A DNA stretch of 64,000 nt, from positions 69,373 through 133,372 of the forward strand of contig NZ_JOGX01000014.1 of NCBI RefSeq assembly GCF_000719555.1, written 5' to 3'. This DNA is from Streptomyces sp. NRRL F-5727 (GTDB lineage Bacteria > Actinomycetota > Actinomycetes > Streptomycetales > Streptomycetaceae). The notes beneath the pieces are model-generated. The model ran no database searches. It saw only the letters and a list, made by a program, of their open reading frames with translations, and was not told the origin of the DNA. The translations under genes were made by a program, and so were the position numbers. Below are positions 17,895-27,076 of the stretch, one piece after another. The number at the start of each line of letters is the position of its first letter. Within the stretch, counting starts at the first letter, position 1.

Positions 17895-18683
17895 GTGCCG
17901 GACCCTTCCCCCGCCTTCGGCCGCGAGGCGTCGTCGCGCCCGTCGCGCGCCTCCCTGCGAACCGCCGTCGTCTGGGACGTCCTCAAAGACGCCCTCGACC
18001 GCCGGGTCGGGACCACCGGGAACGCCGCCCTGGACGTCCTCGACACCGGCGGCGGCTCCGGCAACTTCGCGGTGCCGGTGGCCCGCCTCGGCCACCGCGT
18101 CACCGTCGTCGACCCCAGCCCCAACGCGCTCTTCGCCCTGGAGCGGCGCGCCGCCGAGGCCGGCGTCGCCGACCTGGTGACCGGCGTCCAGGGCGACGTC
18201 CGCGGCCTCTTCGACGTGGTCGAGCGCGGCGCCTACGACGCGGTGCTCTGCCACGGCGTCCTGGAGTACGTGGACGACCCGGCCGAGGGCGTACGGAACA
18301 CGGTGGCCGCGCTCCGCCCCGGCGGCGCGCTCAGCCTGCTCGGCGCCGGACTCGGCGGCGCGGTCCTCGCCCGCGCCCTCGCCGGACACTTCACCGAGGC
18401 CCGGACCGCGCTCGGCGACCCCGACGGCCGCTGGGGCGCCGGCGACCCCGTGCCCCGGCGCTTCACCGCCGAGCAGCTCACCGGACTGGCCGAGGAGGCC
18501 GGCCTCTCCGTGAGCGCCGTCCACGGCGTACGGATCTTCGCCGACCTGGTGCCCGGCGTCCTCGTCGACACCGAGCCCGGCGCCGCCGAGGCCCTGCTGA
18601 AGCTGGAGGCGGCCGCCGCCGAACTGGCCGCCTTCCACGCCGTCGCCACCCAGCTCCACGTGCTCGCCGAGAAGCCCGCCTGA
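17895..18683 (+). CDS. Class I SAM-dependent methyltransferase
   Basis: A 262-residue Rossmann methyltransferase. Motif I is VLDTGGGSGNFAVPVARLGHRVTVVDPSP, with the acidic end VVDPS of motif post-I. DAVLCHGVLEYVDDP is the motif IV/post-IV region, and a C-terminal FTAEQLTGLAEEAGL helix is typical of the CmoA/UbiE-like broad family. The substrate cannot be assigned. GTG 17895 is chosen because GAGGAG lies 9 nt upstream; GTG 17856 would add 13 residues without a ribosome site. It follows the HEPN gene by 66 bp in the same direction and may share its transcript. Confidence 0.85.
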   Translation: MPDPSPAFGREASSRPSRASLRTAVVWDVLKDALDRRVGTTGNAALDVLDTGGGSGNFAVPVARLGHRVTVVDPSPNALFALERRAAEAGVADLVTGVQGDVRGLFDVVERGAYDAVLCHGVLEYVDDPAEGVRNTVAALRPGGALSLLGAGLGGAVLARALAGHFTEARTALGDPDGRWGAGDPVPRRFTAEQLTGLAEEAGLSVSAVHGVRIFADLVPGVLVDTEPGAAEALLKLEAAAAELAAFHAVATQLHVLAEKPA

Positions 18684-18878
18684 CCCGGCGGAACTCCGGG
18701 GCCGCGCCACCCGTTCGGAGGTGCGGGCCCGGCTCTGCCACAGGCCGCCCCATATGCGGCTTCGCGCCGTATGATCGAGGGAAACCATCCGGCATGACGG
18801 ACGGGCGGCTGGGGAATCAACGCCTCACCAACCGAACCGCGTGGCGGCCCGGATGGGCTGATCGGCATTGAGGGCGGG

Positions 18879-18907
18879 TTTCACGGGGGCGATTCCCTGC
18901 CTATCCT
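18879..18907 (+). promoter_or_regulatory. Promoter candidate for the DUF3040 gene
   Basis: TTTCAC at 18879-18884 and TATCCT at 18902-18907 with a 17-bp spacer sit about 50 bp before the GTG at 18957. The 273-bp gap also contains an AT-richer TATGAT near 18770, which could be a second -10. No other feature was seen in it. Confidence 0.4.
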
Positions 18908-18956
18908 GAAAGGGCCGCAACCGGTCGCCCCCGCGACCGACGACTAGGAGGACTCC

Positions 18957-19349
18957 GTGCCGCTCTCGGAGCACGAGCAGCGAATGCTCGAGCAGATGGA
19001 GCGAGCGCTGTACGCCGAAGACCCCAAGTTCGCGACAGCGCTCGAGGGAAGCGGGCTGCGCACGTACACCCGGCGACGGGTCTACCAGGCAGTCGCCGGC
19101 TTTCTGGTGGGTATCGCGCTCCTCATGGCCGGAATGGTCGCACAGCAGATCTGGATCAGCGTGGTGGGATTCCTCGTCATGCTGGGCTGCGCGGTCCTGG
19201 CGGTCACCGGCTGGCGCAAGGCGCCCAAGCCGGGCGAGCGGGCGCAGCAGGCCCGGGGCCATCAGGTCCGGGCGCGACGCTCGATGATGGACCGGATCGA
19301 GGCGCGGTGGCAGCGACGCCGCGACGAGCAGCAGGGCGGCGGCCACTGA
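18957..19349 (+). CDS. DUF3040 membrane protein
   Basis: A 130-residue protein with the DUF3040 signature MPLSEHEQRMLEQMERALYAEDPKFATAL. Two adjacent hydrophobic helices follow (about 48-65 and 68-86: VAGFLVGIALLMAGMVAQQIW, then VVGFLVMLGCAVLAVTGW), and a basic tail (QVRARRSMMDRIEARWQRRRDE). Both ends are probably cytoplasmic. Function unknown, but the family is conserved next to the division cluster in actinobacteria (the mycobacterial homologue lies near mraZ). A GGAGG ribosome site precedes the GTG. Confidence 0.88.
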   Translation: MPLSEHEQRMLEQMERALYAEDPKFATALEGSGLRTYTRRRVYQAVAGFLVGIALLMAGMVAQQIWISVVGFLVMLGCAVLAVTGWRKAPKPGERAQQARGHQVRARRSMMDRIEARWQRRRDEQQGGGH

Positions 19350-19782
19350 CGCCCCCCTGAGCGGAGACCCCGCACCCAAGCGACCCCGCCCCGCCGGCCC
19401 CCGGCGGGGCGCCGCCATATCCCCGCCACGGGCGGCCGCCGCTCCGTCGTGGGCCCCGTTCCGCCGGCCGGGGCGCCGCCGTTTCGTTGCGGTCCCTCGT
19501 GCCCCTGGGCCGGTGCCACCCTCGCGCCCGGCGCCCAGTCGAGGGCGGCTGCGCCGTTTCGTTTGTGTGCAGGCGTTCCGCCCTGCGGAACGCCTGCCCA
19601 CACGGAGGGCCCGCCCCGAAGCCGGCCCCCGCGCCGCCCGGCGTGAGGGTGGGCACCGCCGCGCGGGGAGGGCCGGTCGGCGCCGCCGCCCCGGGAGCCG
19701 GGCCGGTCGGCACGGAGGGCCCGAAGGCGCCGCCCCGAAGCCCGGGCCCCGGGGGCCCGTGCCCCCGGGCCCCGGGGGCCCG
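19350..19782. other. Non-coding convergent gap, extremely GC-rich
   Basis: This 433-bp gap lies between the convergent DUF3040 and transglutaminase genes. It holds CCCGGGGGCCC-type runs near 19740-19785, two copies of GCCGTTTCGTT (about 19476 and 19553) and one strong hairpin listed separately. No reading frame here has family support, a ribosome site and plausible composition together. Confidence 0.6.
19569..19597. terminator. 13-bp perfect hairpin, bidirectional terminator candidate
   Basis: GCAGGCGTTCCGC and its exact complement flank CCT. Outer GTGTG/CACAC bases extend the stem with a 2-nt bulge. It sits between convergent genes, as expected of a shared terminator, but lacks a U-run. Confidence 0.5.
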
Positions 19783-22143
19783 TCAGCGGGGGGTCTTCAG
19801 GGCGGGGCGGAGGGTGGCGGCTCGGGACTTCAGGGTGGTCCAGCGGGCCGAGGCGGCCCAGCGGAGGCGGACCGCCGAGCGCGGGGCGAGGAGGGCACGG
19901 AGACGGACGCCGCGCGAGGCACCCGCGTGGAATCCGGCCCGCACCCGCTCGGCCTCCCGCCCCAGCCCCGCCACCGGCCGCGGCGACGGCGCGTAGAGGG
20001 CCTCCTCCACCGCCCCCGCCACCCGGTGCACCGCTTCCGCGGCCGCGCCGTGCAGCTCACCCACCCGGACGATCCGCTCCGCCGTTCTCCGCGGCGTCTG
20101 CGCCTCGTCCGGCTCGACCCCGTAGTCCCAGGCCGTGTCGCCGATCTCCCGCCACACCGCCAGCGGCCCGGCCGCCGGGGCGAGCCGGCGGGCCCGCGCC
20201 CGGGTCCGCCACAGCAGCGGGACGAGCGGAAGCGCCAGGACGAGCAGCGCGGCCAGCGACCATCCGGCCACCTTCAGCACGTCCGTACCACCGCCGGAGG
20301 ACGAGTCGGCGGCCGCCGCCGGGTCCTGGCCGCACTCGCCGAGGCGGCGCATCTCCGGCGGGCAGCTCTCCGAGGCGCTCGGCGCCGCCGAGGGCTGCGC
20401 CGAGGCCGACTGCGAGGGCTGCGCGGGACCGGTCGGCCCCGCGGTGGGGGTCGCCTGCCGGGTGTACGACGGGGTGAAGCCACGGGACGGCGTCGGCTCG
20501 AACCGGGTCCAGCCGGCGCCCTCGAAGTACAGCTCGGGCCAGGCGTGGGCGTCCCGGATGCCGACCGAGACCGAACCGTCGGACTGGTTGGTGCCGGGCA
20601 TGAAGCCGACCGCGACCCGCGCCGGGATGCCCAGCGTGCGGGCCATCGCCGCCATCGAGAAGGAGAAGTGGATGCAGAACCCCTCCTTGTCCTTCAGGAA
20701 GCGGGAGATCGCCTCCGTGCCCGTCCCGGACGTCACGTCGACGTCGTAGCGGAAGCCGCCGTCCTCGGCGAACCAGTCCTGGAGCCGGACCGCCCGCTCG
20801 TAGTCGTTCCGCGCGCCCTTGGTGACCTCCAGCGCCGTCGACTTCACGTCGTCGGGGAGGCTGCCGGGCACCTTGGTGTACTCCTCGCGCAGCCGCTCGG
20901 GCGCGGGGCCGGCCTGGGCGAGCTGCTCCCCGGTCGGCTGCACGTCGAGGCTGGTCACCTGGTAGCGGACGCCCTTGGTGGACTGCTTGTCGTCGCCGAC
21001 GAGCATCCGGCCGGCCGGCTCGAACCGCCAGCGGCCCTCGATGTCCACCCGGGCGGCCGGGAAGGGCATCGGCAGCCACTTCTGGTCGTACCCCTCGGAG
21101 GCGACGAAGTTGCTGGTCACCTCGGAGGTGCGGACGGACTGCGCGAGACCGTCGGGCCACGGCAGCGACTTCGGCACCGCCTCGATCGGGCGGACCGAGG
21201 ACTTCCACGAGGTGCCGTCGAACTGGTCGAGGGCGACCAGCCGCAGGTACAGACTGCTGTTGTCCAGGGCGTTGGTCCGGTAGCGGAGGACCTCGAAGTC
21301 CTCCGGCTGCCGCAGGTTGTCCTGGAGGGAGACCAGCGGGTTCACGGCCGCGATGGTGCCGCCGCCCCCGGTGCCCTGGCCCGGCCCGCCGCCGCCGTTG
21401 CCCAGCAGCCCGCCGGAGAAGCCCGGCAGGACGAGCGGCACCACCAGGGCGGTGCCCATGGCGACCGCGCCGATCCGCCGGCCGGTGCGCACCGGCGCGA
21501 AGGACGAGCCGCTGCCCACCAGCGACCCGGACCGGCCGGAGCGCTGGCTGCCGCCGAAGACCCGGCCCCAGGCGGAGAGCCGGTCGCGGCCCTCGGCGAG
21601 GAGCAGCAGGAGGTAGCCGGTGGCGGCGAGCAGGAACCAGAGCCGGCCGGCGCCGCCGCCGGAGAGCCCGGCGGCCACCGAGTACAGCGCGAGCAGCGGC
21701 AGACCGGCCGGGGCGGCGCGGCGGAAGGTGACCGCCAGGACGTCCACGAGCAGCCCGATCGCCAGCACGCCGGCGACCAGCATCAGCCGGATGCCCTCGG
21801 TGTCCGGGGCGGGGATCGCGTACGTGGAGACGTCCTCGGCGCCGAGGCGGAACAGCTCGGCCACCCGCTGGACCGCGAGCGGCCCGGGCAGGAAGCCGAG
21901 GAACGCCTGCTCCCGGGCGAAGACCACGGTCAGCGCGACCACGCCGACCAGCAGCTGGGCGGCGACCGTCAGCGGCCGGGCCAGCGGCACCCGCCGGCAC
22001 AGCATGCCGGTGCCGCTCTGCAGCGCCAGCAGGAAGGCGGCGGTGAAGATCCAGGTGGCCGGCTTGACCAGCGGCAGCAGCGCGCCGGCGGCCATCAGGG
22101 AGGCCGCCCAGGCGGCCAGTGTCAGGCGGGTGCGCCCGCTCAT
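19783..22143 (-). CDS. TgpA-type membrane transglutaminase-like protein
   Basis: A 786-residue protein. About six N-terminal helices (DUF3488/TgpA_N, residues 1-240) come first, then an extracytoplasmic transglutaminase-like domain (about 410-560), a Ser/Pro/Ala linker, another helix (near 635-660) and a C-terminal cytoplasmic DUF4129-like part. Cys490 in KEGFCIHFSFSM and His533 in DAHAWPELY are in the usual positions. The third triad position, 16 residues later, is Glu549 (WTRFEPTP) where Asp is usual. Substrate unknown; envelope peptidase or transglutaminase activity is possible. It overlaps the DUF58 gene by 4 bp (ATGA) in the moxR operon. Confidence 0.9.
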   Translation of the reverse strand: MSGRTRLTLAAWAASLMAAGALLPLVKPATWIFTAAFLLALQSGTGMLCRRVPLARPLTVAAQLLVGVVALTVVFAREQAFLGFLPGPLAVQRVAELFRLGAEDVSTYAIPAPDTEGIRLMLVAGVLAIGLLVDVLAVTFRRAAPAGLPLLALYSVAAGLSGGGAGRLWFLLAATGYLLLLLAEGRDRLSAWGRVFGGSQRSGRSGSLVGSGSSFAPVRTGRRIGAVAMGTALVVPLVLPGFSGGLLGNGGGGPGQGTGGGGTIAAVNPLVSLQDNLRQPEDFEVLRYRTNALDNSSLYLRLVALDQFDGTSWKSSVRPIEAVPKSLPWPDGLAQSVRTSEVTSNFVASEGYDQKWLPMPFPAARVDIEGRWRFEPAGRMLVGDDKQSTKGVRYQVTSLDVQPTGEQLAQAGPAPERLREEYTKVPGSLPDDVKSTALEVTKGARNDYERAVRLQDWFAEDGGFRYDVDVTSGTGTEAISRFLKDKEGFCIHFSFSMAAMARTLGIPARVAVGFMPGTNQSDGSVSVGIRDAHAWPELYFEGAGWTRFEPTPSRGFTPSYTRQATPTAGPTGPAQPSQSASAQPSAAPSASESCPPEMRRLGECGQDPAAAADSSSGGGTDVLKVAGWSLAALLVLALPLVPLLWRTRARARRLAPAAGPLAVWREIGDTAWDYGVEPDEAQTPRRTAERIVRVGELHGAAAEAVHRVAGAVEEALYAPSPRPVAGLGREAERVRAGFHAGASRGVRLRALLAPRSAVRLRWAASARWTTLKSRAATLRPALKTPR

Positions 22144-23518
22144 GCCCATCCTCCGTAGCTGTCTGCGGCGGCGGTCTCCCGCAGCGCTCCGGCGGCCTGC
22201 TGCCAGAGATCGGGCATACGGGCGCCGGGCGGCACGGAGACGACGGTCCAGCCGGCCTCGCGCAGCTGCCGGACCCGGTGCTCGACGGCCCCGGCCACGG
22301 CACCGCCGGTGAGCCAGGTGCCGGATTCCAGGACGAAGGCGACGGCCGCGCCGGCCCGCCCGCGCATCCGGGCGGCCAGCGCGGCCTGCTCCTCGTCGAG
22401 GTCGCCGAGGAAGGCGACGAGCAGTCCGTCGCTCCCGGCGCGCAGCACGTCGGAGGCGCGGGAGAGCCCGGCGCCGTCCGAGTGGTCGACGATCGCCAGG
22501 GTGTCCATCATCAGCCCGGCCGTCTCCGTGGAGTCGACGGAGGACGCGCCGGCGTAGCCGTCGGAGCCCTCGCCGGGGACCGCGCTGCCGGTGTCGGTGA
22601 GCAGCCGGACCGCGTAGCCGCGCTCCAGCATGTGGGTGAGGACGGAGGCGGCGCCGGAGACGGCCCACTCGAAGGCCGAGTCGGGGCCGGAGCCCTGGTA
22701 GCCGGCCCGGCGGGTGTCGAGCAGGACGGTGCAGTGGGAGCGCTGCGGCTGCTCCTCGCGGCGGACCATCAGCTCGCCGTACCGGGCGGTGGAGCGCCAG
22801 TGGACCCGGCGCAGGTCGTCGCCGTGCCGGTAGGCGCGCGGGATGACGTCGTCGTCGCCGGCGAGGGCCAGGGTGCGCTGCTGCCCGTCCCCGTACCCGG
22901 ACGCCTCGCCGCCGAGACGGACCGGCGGCAGGGCCGTGGTCCGCGGGACGACGGTCAGGGTGTCGTACGCGCTGAAGGAGCGGGTGAGCTCGCACATCCC
23001 GAAGGGGTCGCTCAGCCGGAGCTGGAGCGGCCCGAGCGGGAAGCGGCCGCGCAGGTCGGAACGGACCCGGTAGGAGACCTCACGCCGGCCGCCGGCCTCG
23101 ACCCGGTCGAGGACGAAGCGGGGCCGGGGGCCGAGCATGTACGGCACGTGGTCCTGGAGCATCAGCAGCCCGGTGGGGAGCTTGGAGACGTTCTCCATGC
23201 GGAGCTGGACGCGGGCCTCGGTGCCCGCCTCCACCCGCTGCGGGGTGAGCAGGCGGGAGGTGGCGACCCGGTAGCGGGTGCGGTGCAGGACGAGGGCGCA
23301 GATCAGCGGCAGGCTGGCGAGCAGCAGGCCGACCCGGAGCAGGTCGGCCTGGCCGAGCACGTAGGCGCAGACGGCGGCGGCCGCCCCGGCGGCCAGGAAG
23401 GACCGGCCGCGGGTGGTGAGACCGCCGAGGGCGGCCCGCAGGCCGCCCCGGCCGTCCTCGGCCCGGGGGCCGTCGCGGTCGTCGGCACGCTGCCCCCGGG
23501 ACGCGGCGGGGGTCGCCA

Positions 23519-23519
<1 letters not shown>
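22140..23519 (-). CDS. DUF58-domain protein of the MoxR operon
   Basis: A 459-residue protein. A hydrophobic hairpin near residues 40-75 (FLAAGAAAAVCAYVLGQ, then VGLLLASLPLICALVL) is followed by a beta-sandwich-like region. The DUF58 core comes next, with YRHGDDLRRVHWRSTARYGELMVRREE and CTVLLDTRRAG, resembling a von Willebrand A fold. DUF58 proteins accompany MoxR AAA ATPases and transglutaminase-like proteins and are thought to act in protein assembly or envelope stress, though the exact role is open. The ATG overlaps the moxR stop by one base (TGATG), and the next gene overlaps by 4 bp. Confidence 0.9.
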
Positions 23520-24535
<1,016 letters not shown>

Positions 24536-24681
24536 CCCGGCCCTCCTCGGCCTTGCAGGAACACGGACACCTGCCCCCGCTGGGATGTACGGGGGGTGTC
24601 ACCCGAGCATTCTTGTTGGGTTTGCCGGGCCCTGTCACTCGCCTGTGGACAACTGCGGAGGAAATGCCGGGGTTTGTCGTC

Positions 24682-25275
24682 TTACGCGGCGGCGGAAGGT
24701 GTGCTCGGGCCGGTGCCGGAACCATTCTCCACAGGGTCGATCTCGCGCAGCAGCCCCGTCGTGACGTCGAAGACGAAGCCCCGCACGTCGTCGGTGTGCG
24801 GCAGGAACGGGGAGGTCCGGACCCGCTGCATCGACTGCCGGACGTCCTGGTCCACGTCCCGGAACGCCTCGACCGCCCAGGCCGGCCGCTGCCCCACCTC
24901 GTCCTCCAGCTCGTGCCGGAAGTCCTCGGTGAGCGACTCCAGACCGCAGCCGGTGTGGTGCACCAGCATCACGGCGCGGGTGCCGAGCGCCCGCTGGCTG
25001 ATGGTGAGGGAGCGGATCACGTCGTCGGTGACCACGCCGCCCGCGTTGCGGATGGTGTGGCAGTCGCCGAGTTCGAGCCCCAGCGCGGCGTGCAGGTCGA
25101 GCCGGGCGTCCATGCAGGCCACGACGGCGACGTGGAGCACCGGCCGGGCGTCCATGCCCGGGTCGGTGAAGTCGGCGGCGTACCGCGCGTTCGCCTCGAC
25201 GAGCCGCTCGGTGACCGAGCCGCCGGCGGGCCGCGCGCCGGGCGAGCCGGGGGAGGGGTGTGCGGAGGTCGTCAT
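24682..25275 (-). CDS. Beta-class carbonic anhydrase
   Basis: A 197-residue zinc enzyme interconverting CO2 and bicarbonate. Zinc ligands are visible: Cys54 with the dyad Asp56-Arg58 in ACMDARLD, His107 and Cys110 in VHHTGCG. The motif RNAGGVVTDDVIRSL is typical of the small mycobacterial-type beta-CA. The C-terminus VRGFVFDVTTGLLREI is also typical. It has no signal peptide, so it should be cytoplasmic. ATG 25275 is chosen by a -10 box 7 nt upstream; longer in-frame extensions are low-complexity sequence. It is divergent from rsmH. Confidence 0.92.
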   Translation of the reverse strand: MTTSAHPSPGSPGARPAGGSVTERLVEANARYAADFTDPGMDARPVLHVAVVACMDARLDLHAALGLELGDCHTIRNAGGVVTDDVIRSLTISQRALGTRAVMLVHHTGCGLESLTEDFRHELEDEVGQRPAWAVEAFRDVDQDVRQSMQRVRTSPFLPHTDDVRGFVFDVTTGLLREIDPVENGSGTGPSTPSAAA

Positions 25276-25282
25276 GGCTCCG

Positions 25283-25288
25283 ACGGTA
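25283..25288 (-). promoter_or_regulatory. -10 box for a leaderless carbonic anhydrase transcript
   Basis: TACCGT on the minus strand is 7 nt before ATG 25275, and no properly spaced ribosome-binding site lies between. Confidence 0.4.
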
Positions 25289-25450
25289 GTGGGCACCACT
25301 CCGCCGGGCCCGTTGTGAGAAGAGGACAAAGAGCGCCAATGGGCCCGCATGTGAGCTAACCCACAGCGGCCGCCGGGCGCCGCCGACCGGGTGAGCCGCC
25401 CGGAATCCCCGCCCCTGCCCCCGGCGCCGCGCGACGCGCCAGCCGGTTGA

Positions 25451-25478
25451 TTGACCGGCCCCGTCCGTGGACTAGAGT
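25451..25478 (+). promoter_or_regulatory. HrdB-type promoter of the dcw cluster
   Basis: TTGACC at 25451-25456 and TAGAGT at 25473-25478, 16 bp apart, form the best housekeeping promoter in the 319-bp carbonic anhydrase-rsmH gap. Transcription would start near 25485, giving a ~110-nt leader before the TTG start of rsmH. I saw no mraZ gene and no known riboswitch in that leader. Confidence 0.6.
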
Positions 25479-25594
25479 GACGCGGAGTTCCTGGAGACAA
25501 TCGAGCGATTTGCAGCGGTTTCTCCCCCGTGTGCGCGGCGGCACCCACGGCTCGCCCCCTTACCCGCTCGCCGTGCCCGTTCTGAGAGGGTGCG

Positions 25595-26551
25595 TTGAGC
25601 AACGACCGACACGTCCCGGTGATGCTCCAGCGGTGCCTGGACATGTTGGCCCCGGCCCTCCAGCACCCCGGCGCGGTCGTCGTCGACTGCACCCTGGGCC
25701 TCGGCGGACACAGCGAGGCCCTGCTCCGCACCTTCCCCGAGGCCCGGCTCGTCGCCCTCGACCGCGACAAGGAGGCCCTGCGCCTCTCCGGCGAGCGGCT
25801 CGCCCCCTACGGGGACCGCGCCACCCTCGTCCACGCGGTCTACGACGAGCTGCCCGAGGTCCTCGACCGGCTCGGCATCGACAAGGTCGACGGCGTCCTC
25901 TTCGACCTCGGCGTCTCCTCCATGCAGCTGGACGAGGCCGACCGCGGCTTCGCCTACGCCCAGGACGCCCCGCTCGACATGCGCATGGACCAGACGACCG
26001 GCATGAGCGCCGCCGAGGTCCTCAACACCTACCCGGCCGGCGAACTCGTCCGCATCCTGCGCGCCTACGGCGAGGAGAAGCAGGCCAAGCGGATCGTCTC
26101 CGCCATCGTCCGCGAGCGCGAGAAGGAACCCTTCACCAACAGCGCCCGGCTCGTCGAGCTCATCCGCGACGCCCTCCCGCAGGCCGCCAAGCGCACCGGC
26201 GGCAACCCCGCCAAGCGCACCTTCCAGGCCCTGCGCATCGAGGTCAACGGCGAGCTGAGCGTCCTGGAGCGAGCCATCCCGGCCGCCGTGAAGGCGCTCG
26301 CCGTCGGCGGCCGCGTCGCCGTCCTCTCGTACCACTCCCTGGAGGACCGGCTGGTCAAGCAGGTCTTCGCGGCCGGGGCGGCCACCACCGCCCCACCCGG
26401 CCTGCCGGTCGTCCCCGAGAAGTACCAGCCCCGCCTCAAGCTCCTCACCCGCGGCGCCGAACTCCCCACCGAGGAGGAGGTGGCCGAGAACCGCAGGGCC
26501 GCCCCCGCCCGGCTCCGGGGCGTCGAGCGCATCCGGGAGGACGTGCTGTGA
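25595..26551 (+). CDS. rsmH: 16S rRNA C1402 N4-methyltransferase RsmH (MraW)
   Basis: A 318-residue SAM-dependent methyltransferase that modifies C1402 in the 16S rRNA decoding site. Seen: [13 protein letters not shown] at the start, SAM motif [63 protein letters not shown] and [14 protein letters not shown], all RsmH hallmarks. The start is TTG, behind GAGAGGG. First gene of the division/cell-wall cluster, overlapping ftsL by 4 bp (GTGA). Confidence 0.96.
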   Translation: MSNDRHVPVMLQRCLDMLAPALQHPGAVVVDCTLGLGGHSEALLRTFPEARLVALDRDKEALRLSGERLAPYGDRATLVHAVYDELPEVLDRLGIDKVDGVLFDLGVSSMQLDEADRGFAYAQDAPLDMRMDQTTGMSAAEVLNTYPAGELVRILRAYGEEKQAKRIVSAIVREREKEPFTNSARLVELIRDALPQAAKRTGGNPAKRTFQALRIEVNGELSVLERAIPAAVKALAVGGRVAVLSYHSLEDRLVKQVFAAGAATTAPPGLPVVPEKYQPRLKLLTRGAELPTEEEVAENRRAAPARLRGVERIREDVL

Positions 26552-27069
26552 GCGCGGCGAGGGGGCCGCTCAAAGGCCGGGCCGCGCGGCTCGGACGGCT
26601 GATGCCGTCCGGACCCAGCTCGGCCGCCCGCACCCCCTTCGTCCTGCTCGTCGTCCTCCTCCTCGGCGGCGGCCTCATCACCCTGCTGCTGCTGAACTCC
26701 GCCCTCAACCAGGGCTCCTTCAAGCTGCGCGAGCTCAAGGACCGCACCACCGAGCTCACCGACGAGGAACAGGCCCTCCAGCGCGACGTCGACGCCAACG
26801 CCGCGCCCGACGCCCTGGAGCGCCGCGCCCGCGAGCTCGGCATGGTCCCCGGCGGCAGCCCGGCCTTCCTCGGCCCCGACGGCAAGGTGCTCGGCGAGCC
26901 CACCGTCGCCGCCTCCCCGAAGCCCTCCCGCACGCCGTCCCGCGCCCCGGCCCGTACGCCCGACCCCGCCGCCACCGGTCCGCGGCAGGCCGCGCCGGGC
27001 GCGAGCGCCACCCCGAAGCCGACCGTCACCGGAACCACCCCGACCGCCCCCACGACCTCCGGCAGGTGA
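26548..27069 (+). CDS. ftsL: FtsL-like divisome protein
   Basis: A 173-residue bitopic protein in the usual ftsL position. It has a basic cytoplasmic N-terminus, one helix ([25 protein letters not shown], about 29-53), then a leucine/heptad region ([42 protein letters not shown]) that should form a coiled coil with DivIC. A Pro/Ala/Thr-rich extracellular tail (about 115-173) resembles the proline-rich Rv2164c-type actinobacterial FtsL. The GTG overlaps the rsmH stop. It connects FtsQ/DivIC to FtsW/FtsI in the divisome. Confidence 0.88.
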   Translation: MSAARGPLKGRAARLGRLMPSGPSSAARTPFVLLVVLLLGGGLITLLLLNSALNQGSFKLRELKDRTTELTDEEQALQRDVDANAAPDALERRARELGMVPGGSPAFLGPDGKVLGEPTVAASPKPSRTPSRAPARTPDPAATGPRQAAPGASATPKPTVTGTTPTAPTTSGR

Positions 27070-27076
27070 CCGAGCA

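Noticed and set aside
19449..19646. Possible small ORF in the DUF3040-transglutaminase gap
   Set aside because: Ala/Pro/Gly-only composition, no ribosome site, no conserved pattern, and it runs through the 13-bp hairpin.
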